DNA from: Acorus gramineus | Taxonomy: Eukaryota; Streptophyta; Magnoliopsida; Acorales; Acoraceae | Length of the DNA stretch: 64,000 bases | Direction: 5' to 3' | Assembly (NCBI GenBank): GCA_030737835.1 | Contig: CM060847.1 | Coordinates: 20,796,433 to 20,860,432 of the forward strand | Shown here: positions 59,501 through 64,000 of the stretch, piece by piece | How the letters are laid out: each line of letters begins with the position of its first letter | Numbering within the stretch: position 1 is the stretch's first letter | Notes under the pieces: model-generated | Told to the model about the DNA's origin: nothing | What the model saw: only the letters and a program-made list of their open reading frames with translations | Database searches by the model: none | Position numbers and translations under genes: made by a program

Positions 59501-60018
59501 TACTCCCACCTCCGAAATGGGTCAAATCAGGGAAGAAGAGAGGGGGGACGGAGGGGCAAAACTCGCCGGAATCCGGATTTGAAAGCACCGGGGTGTAGAT
59601 CGGGACCCGATCTACACTTCCTATGCTTTAGGTTTTTGGGTTTGAGGGGTCTAAGGGCTTCAAAAGTGAGAAATAGAGAGAGGGGAGAGAGAGAAGTCAA
59701 GTGGTAGGGATGATGAATAGTGTCATCAGATTTTTAGATCTCACTATATATATCAAGTGACTTAAAAACCCGGATACGCCCCGGAACTGTGAAATTTCAG
59801 AAACGTTACCGGAATTCGATGAAATTTTCGTGAGAGGCTTAAAATGGCACCAGGACACCAAATATGCAGTTAGATTTTCAATCGGAGTCCTCTAACTCAG
59901 GACGATAGCTAACAGTCCAAAAATTAGCGGTTCCGATCGAAAACTGAAAAAAAAAAATGAAAAACTGCCAGAACACTCCAACGGTTACCAGCAGGCTAAA
60001 AGTGATACATATATAACA
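56563..60018 (-). repeat. 5' LTR (copy F) of the full-length element
   Basis: 3456 bp. Has a TATATATA box near 59742-59750 (minus reading), palindrome 59595-59615, splice donor GT at 59426-59425 in a CTTGGTAAGC context, the GC block (about 58370-59360), two 150-bp modules (about 57600-57745 and 57786-57928) and two CCCTCA units (about 57100-57260). Confidence 0.9.
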
Positions 60019-61208
60019 TTAAGAGTTAACAAAGCTGTTGTTTATAAAAAAGCTAGATGATATTAACTTGAATGAAAAAGTTGGTTGAAAGCAACTTTTA
60101 TCAAAAAGCTATTTTTAAATATTGGCTCAAGATGGGGCCTAAGATTTGAATCCAAGACCCATAGTAAATATCTCTACCAGCCTGCTAAAAGTTGGTTTGG
60201 TAATTTCAATGAGGTTTTGATTGGTACAAGAGCAAGTAAAGTATGTTTGGAGAGAAATCTTGATGTAGTTTATGATGAGTTGATCCATAACTAGTGTTTG
60301 ATTTGGTTCTTGCAAGTCTAGATTAAGGTATACGTTACGTTCAGCCATATTTGTAGCACGCTGATGTTTTAAACTACATAATTAGTTGATAAAGTACATT
60401 ATTAAAAATGAAGTACATACTCATATTAATTGAATGTATATATTTTTCACGTTTCATGATAGAGTATATGCTGAGTTAATAAAATATATGTTGTGTTGGA
60501 CGATTTCATAGAGTGATGTGACACCTACAAGTGAGGTTGTAAAGTTGACCAGTATTAGCGCTAGAGAGGGGATGGAAGGGAAAGAGAAGAAGAGGGAGAG
60601 AGAGAGACAGAGAGAGGATGGTGATGGCCGAACGGGGCAGGGGCGGACCCAGGATTTAGAACAAGGGGGGGGGGGGGGTGGTTGGAGATTAGACAATATA
60701 CTTGAAATAAAAATATAAATGTAAAGATGATAGTTTAAGATAAAAAATATCAAAATTCAAGTAATTCATTATAAGTCAATACATCGATGAAGATCTAATA
60801 GATTATTTTAATAATCGTCACAAAAATAAACAAAACATTATATATCTCCTACTTTAATTGCACCCTACGATTTTTCACTGCATAAAATTTATCTACAATC
60901 ATGTCATTGTTAATCTTTTAAGCTATTTCCCTTTCAATATATAAAATCAAATAATTTACAAGAAATTCATTCTCCATCTTATCATGAAGTCTTGTTTTAA
61001 GAAGCTTCAAAGCTGAAAATGATCATTCGATAGTTGCTGTTGAAATTGGAATAGTCAAAACGAGATGAATCCATCTATCAATGAGATAAAATGTCTTCGA
61101 CATCTATAGGACTAAAATTAGGGTTGAAAAAAATAAATAAATATTACTAATATAAAAATTTGAAGAATTGAAGATAAACATAATATTTTCAAATCTCATA
61201 ATCCAATC
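60019..61208. repeat. Segmental duplication copy S2, with a truncated hAT element
   Basis: Continues the sequence interrupted at 47573 by the LTR element and matches S1 (41168-42343) plus the first 570 or so bases of the hAT element (left end CAGGGGCGGACCC at 60638). The hAT homology stops at about 61208, after one tandem unit, and joins sequence like that at 47305-47440. Confidence 0.85.
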
Positions 61209-61709
61209 AATGTTATCCCTTTGTTTTTTAATGTGTTTCTTGAAACCATTTTTTTTATAGCAAACCTAACCTAACCCTAGTTCTAGGATAGACATTTTTT
61301 TTATATTCCAAATTATTCAAAATTTGGTCATGGATAATGTTTACTTATTGAAAATGTTAATGAAATGAAAAACATTGGTTGATTGAGAGAGATTTATAGT
61401 GATCAATAATTGAATATTATTGGTACATTAGTTATCTAATACACCAATAGTGAATTACACATTCATTGAGAATTGGGTTGAGTTGGATCAGTTGGTATGA
61501 ATAAGTTAATCTGAATTTTTAATGGACAAGATACTTTTGATAATACCCAAGAAGTTGAAAAAAATGCATGGATGTTTGACATTGAGGATAGTAGGGGAAT
61601 TGAAAGAATGAAAACTTTAATGCAATATGAAGTGAAAGTGATACTAAAATATTTCCATTCGTTTTATATTATGAATGTAAGTAACTCTAGTTTTTTCAAA
61701 TGAGTGCAG
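61209..61709. other. Repeat remnant and probable intron sequence
   Basis: 61209-61345 matches 47305-47440. The rest is AT-rich, with no coding segment, up to a TGCAG acceptor at 61705-61709. Confidence 0.45.
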
Positions 61710-61839
61710 GTGGAGTTCGATCCATATCGTATTGTTGAAGATCGTAGGCCACTCCTAGATTATGCCTTCTTCAAAGGGTGTCTGTTTATTAATCTTATCT
61801 TCGAGCCATACATGCTAGACAGGGTACTCCGACAGCTTG
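61710..61839 (+). pseudogene. Plant mobile domain (PMD/MAIN-like) exon, cut by LTR G
   Basis: After a GTGCAG acceptor the frame reads VEFDPYRIVEDRRPLLDYAF, then FKGCLFINLIFEPYMLDRVL and RQL. This pattern (W/F-x-PY, an I-x-E/EP stretch, DRVLRQ) is that of the PMD found in MAIN and MAIL proteins and in many plant transposons. The frame runs into the LTR at 61840. Whether this was a host gene or a PMD carried by a transposon cannot be told here. Confidence 0.6.
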
Positions 61840-64000
61840 TGTTATATATGTGTCACTTTTGGCCTGTTAGTAACCATTGGAGCATTTTGGCAGTTTTTGA
61901 GTTTTTTTCATTTTTCGATCGGAACCGTAAAATTTTGGACTGTTAGCTATCGTCCTGTGTTTGAGGACTCCGATTGAAAATCTAACTGCATATTATGTGT
62001 CCTGGTGCCATTCTAAGCCACTCATGAAAATTTCATCGAATTCCGGTAACGTTTTCAAAATTTCACAGTTTCGGGGCGTATCCGGGTTTTGACCGAGCGA
62101 GAAGTCATTGAGAGAGTTGACTCGGTCAAAGTGGGCCCATGACTTGGTCAACCCTTTTTGTTTTTTTGTGTGGTTGGGTTGACCCAAGTCAAATCCCCCT
62201 TTAAAGCCTTTAATCCTCACTTAGCCCTAATTAATGTTGGTTTGACCTACTTAAGTGGGATCTAAAATGTTGCCTTCACTATTCATCATCTTCTCAATCT
62301 CATTTTCTCTCTCCCCCTCTCTCCTTTTCTTAGTTTTGAGCCACCTAGGGTTCTCAAAACTTAAAACCCAAAACATAGAAAGGATAGATCCGGTCCCGAT
62401 CTACACCTCGGTGTTTTTGGATTCGAATTCCGAGGTGTTTAGCCCCTTCTCCCCCTCTCTTTTCTCCCCTGATTTGAGCCATTTCGAGGGCTAGGGAGGA
62501 GCTCGGCGGTGGAGGTCTTTGGAGAGGTGTTTCGGTGCGCGGAGAGCAACCGAACTTCCCTTCCTTCCCTTGGTAAGCTCCTTTTCCTTCTTTTTTTGGC
62601 TTAGATGCTTGTTAGGAGGGTGGTTTTGAGGTTGGGTGGTGGTCGGCGGCTGTGGGTGGCTGTGGGTGGTGGTTGGGGGTGGTCGGAGGCCAATGGTGGC
62701 CGGTGGTTGGTGGTAGTGAGCTAGAGGACTCCAATTGGAAATCTAACTGCATATTTGGTGTCCTGGTGCCATTTCTGGCCTCTCACGAAAATTTCATTGA
62801 ATTCCGGCATCGTCTCCAAAAATTTCGCAGTTCCGGGGCGTATCCGGGTTTTTAAGTCGCGCTCTACTTAAAAGAAATCAAAAATCACCTCGTCACTATT
62901 CATCATCCCTCCCGACGTGATTTCCTCTCTCCTCTCCTCCGATTTTCTTCCGTTTGAGCCCCCTCCACCCCTCAAAATCAAAAACCCAAAGCACGGGAAG
63001 TGTAGATCGGGTCCCGATCTACGCTCCGGTGTCTTCAAATCCGAATTCCGACGATCCTAGCCTCCCCGACCTCCTCTCTCTCTCCTCTGTTTCGACCCAA
63101 ATCGAGGGCCGTGATAGATCGGGGTGTGGGAAAGCCTTTGAGGAAGGTTTCGGCGCGCGAGGAGCTACCGAACGTCTTCCCCTCCCCTCGGTAAGCCTCT
63201 TTTCCCTCTCATTTCTTGTCTAGATGATTGCTAGGGGAGGGTTTTGTGGTTGGGAGGTGGTTGGTGGCGGTGGGGGTCGTCGGAGGGTGGTCGGAGGTGG
63301 TTGGAAGTGGTCGGGGCAGTGGGAGGGGTGGTTGGTGGCGCTCGGGCAGGGGCAGGTCGTCCGGGCCAAGCAGCAGCAGCAGCAGCAACCAGGCGGCGCC
63401 AGGTCGGGTGCGGCGGGCAGGCGCGCGTGCGTGCGCGGGCGCGCGTACGCGCGGCGTGCGCGCGAGGGCGCGCGGGCCTGGTGCAGGGTGCTGGTCGGCC
63501 TGGGCGAGCAGGGGCCGGTGCTGGGCGAGCAGAGGCTGGTCTGGGCGGACTGATGCGCGTGGAGCAGGACGCGCGAGGTGCGCGCGGAGGTGCTGCCGGA
63601 GGTGCTGGACGCGCGAGGTGCGCGCGGAGGTGCTGCCGGAGGTGCTGGACGCGCGAGGTGCGCGCGGAGGTGCTGCCGGAGGTGCTGGACGCGGGTGCGC
63701 GCGGAGGAGGTGGCGGAGGTGCGCGCGGGGTGCGCGCGGGGCGAGGAGGCGTGCGCGAGGCGTGCGCGGGTCGCGAGGTGTGCGCGGGGGCGAGGCGCCG
63801 CGCGCGGGGGCGTGCGGGGTGCTCGCGGGCCAGCGCACGGCGTGCGGGGCGCGTGCGGGCTGCCGCGGCTGGGCTCGGTGGACGCGCGGAGCCCCGGGCG
63901 GTGCGCGGAGTGCGCGGGCTGAAGCGCGGCGGTGCACCCGGGCGGTCGGGGGCCGTGCGGGTGGTTGCCGGGAAGTGTTGGATGCTTGTTGTGGGTTTTG
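61840..64000 (+). mobile_element. LTR, copy G, running off the right edge
   Basis: Starts TGTTATATATGTGTCAC at 61840; the target duplication candidate is GCTTG (61835-61839), with the partner off the window. It reads on the plus strand. It has two tandem promoter/leader units. The first (about 61955-62705) has the W-box block, a degraded palindrome near 62384-62403 and a donor CCTTGGTAAGC near 62569. The second (from about 62715) lacks W-boxes but has an intact palindrome (63002-63022) and a donor CTCGGTAAGC near 63187. It ends within the GC-rich block. Solo or full-length status unknown. Confidence 0.85.
63571..63690. repeat. 40-bp tandem repeat in the GC block of LTR G
   Basis: Three nearly identical 40-bp units, each with GCGCGAGGTGCGCGCGGAGG followed by TGCTGCCGGAGGTGCTGGAC. 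Not seen in the other LTR copies. Confidence 0.9.

Larger units (their letters stand above)
47574..60018 (-). mobile_element. Full-length non-autonomous long-LTR Ty3/gypsy element
   Basis: Two long LTRs (47574-51113 and 56563-60018) flank a 5449-bp interior, and a perfect target duplication TTAAG lies at 47569-47573 and 60019-60023. On the minus strand the order is 5' LTR (56563-60018), a primer site matching initiator tRNA-Met, gag with a zinc knuckle, a rearranged middle, a short pol scrap, a polypurine tract and the 3' LTR. The interior also holds an inverted solo LTR of the same family (53244-55821), leaving only about 2.9 kb of its own sequence. The reverse transcriptase core, most of RNase H and integrase are absent, so mobility would need help in trans. 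The two LTRs look very similar by eye, suggesting a recent insertion; divergence was not measured. Confidence 0.92.

Noticed and set aside
47574..60018. Reading the full-length element on the plus strand because the LTR also starts TG and ends CA that way
   Set aside because: Primer site, gag, pol scrap and polypurine tract are all on the minus strand.
1..64000. tRNA or rRNA genes
   Set aside because: No convincing A/B box pair with a cloverleaf or rRNA-like block was noticed by eye; the tRNA-like TGGTATCAGAGC at 56545-56556 is a primer site. A tRNAscan-SE run would settle this.

Overview
This window is nuclear DNA from a flowering plant. Two conserved plant genes with GT-AG introns sit in a dense, nested landscape of plant transposons: Ty3/gypsy LTR elements, L1-type LINEs, a FAR1-type Mutator element, hAT elements and MITEs. 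The sequence alone does not place the species.

Host genes. At the left edge, on the minus strand, lies the 5' half of a SWI2/SNF2 ATPase of the plant SWITCH 2 (CHR9, ERCC6L2-like) type: four coding exons from 4313 down to 280, with the 3' part off the window. The centre (31113-39421, plus strand) holds a complete 16-exon gene for the biotin carboxylase subunit (CAC2) of plastid heteromeric acetyl-CoA carboxylase, predicted at 532 aa. Its sixth intron (between exons 6 and 7) has a GC-AG boundary. Its seventh intron carries an antisense, intron-containing, broken piece of a starch synthase III gene. A single exon of a plant-mobile-domain (PMD/MAIN-like) gene at 61710-61839 is cut by an LTR.

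Transposons. One LTR family dominates. It has unusually long LTRs (about 2.8-3.5 kb) that begin TGTCACGCCCC and end near ATATATAACA on the plus strand. There are four solo LTRs (5974-9117, 18994-21809, 25067-28513 and the inverted 53244-55821), one full-length element (47574-60018, target duplication TTAAG) and one LTR running off the right end (61840-64000). The full-length element lies on the minus strand. It has an initiator-tRNA-Met primer site, a polypurine tract, a gag with one in-frame stop, and only a scrap of pol, so it is non-autonomous. Two solo LTRs interrupt one L1-like LINE (about 18125-30515). A FAR1-type MULE (10862-17801, 9-bp target duplication) contains a 930-bp hAT element with its own 8-bp duplication, and a fragment like the N-terminal domain of RNase H1. 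From 41.1 to 47.5 kb and from 60.0 to 61.3 kb lie hAT remnants, a second truncated LINE, a MITE and a small segmental duplication.

The LTR family is the best candidate for something undescribed. Its LTRs carry a 21-bp palindrome, a conserved splice donor, (CCCTCA)n tracts able to form G-quadruplexes, a W-box cluster in one subtype, and an alternating-CG block of roughly 0.5-1 kb that creates many spurious Arg/Ala/Pro ORFs. The rightmost LTR appears to join both promoter subtypes in tandem.
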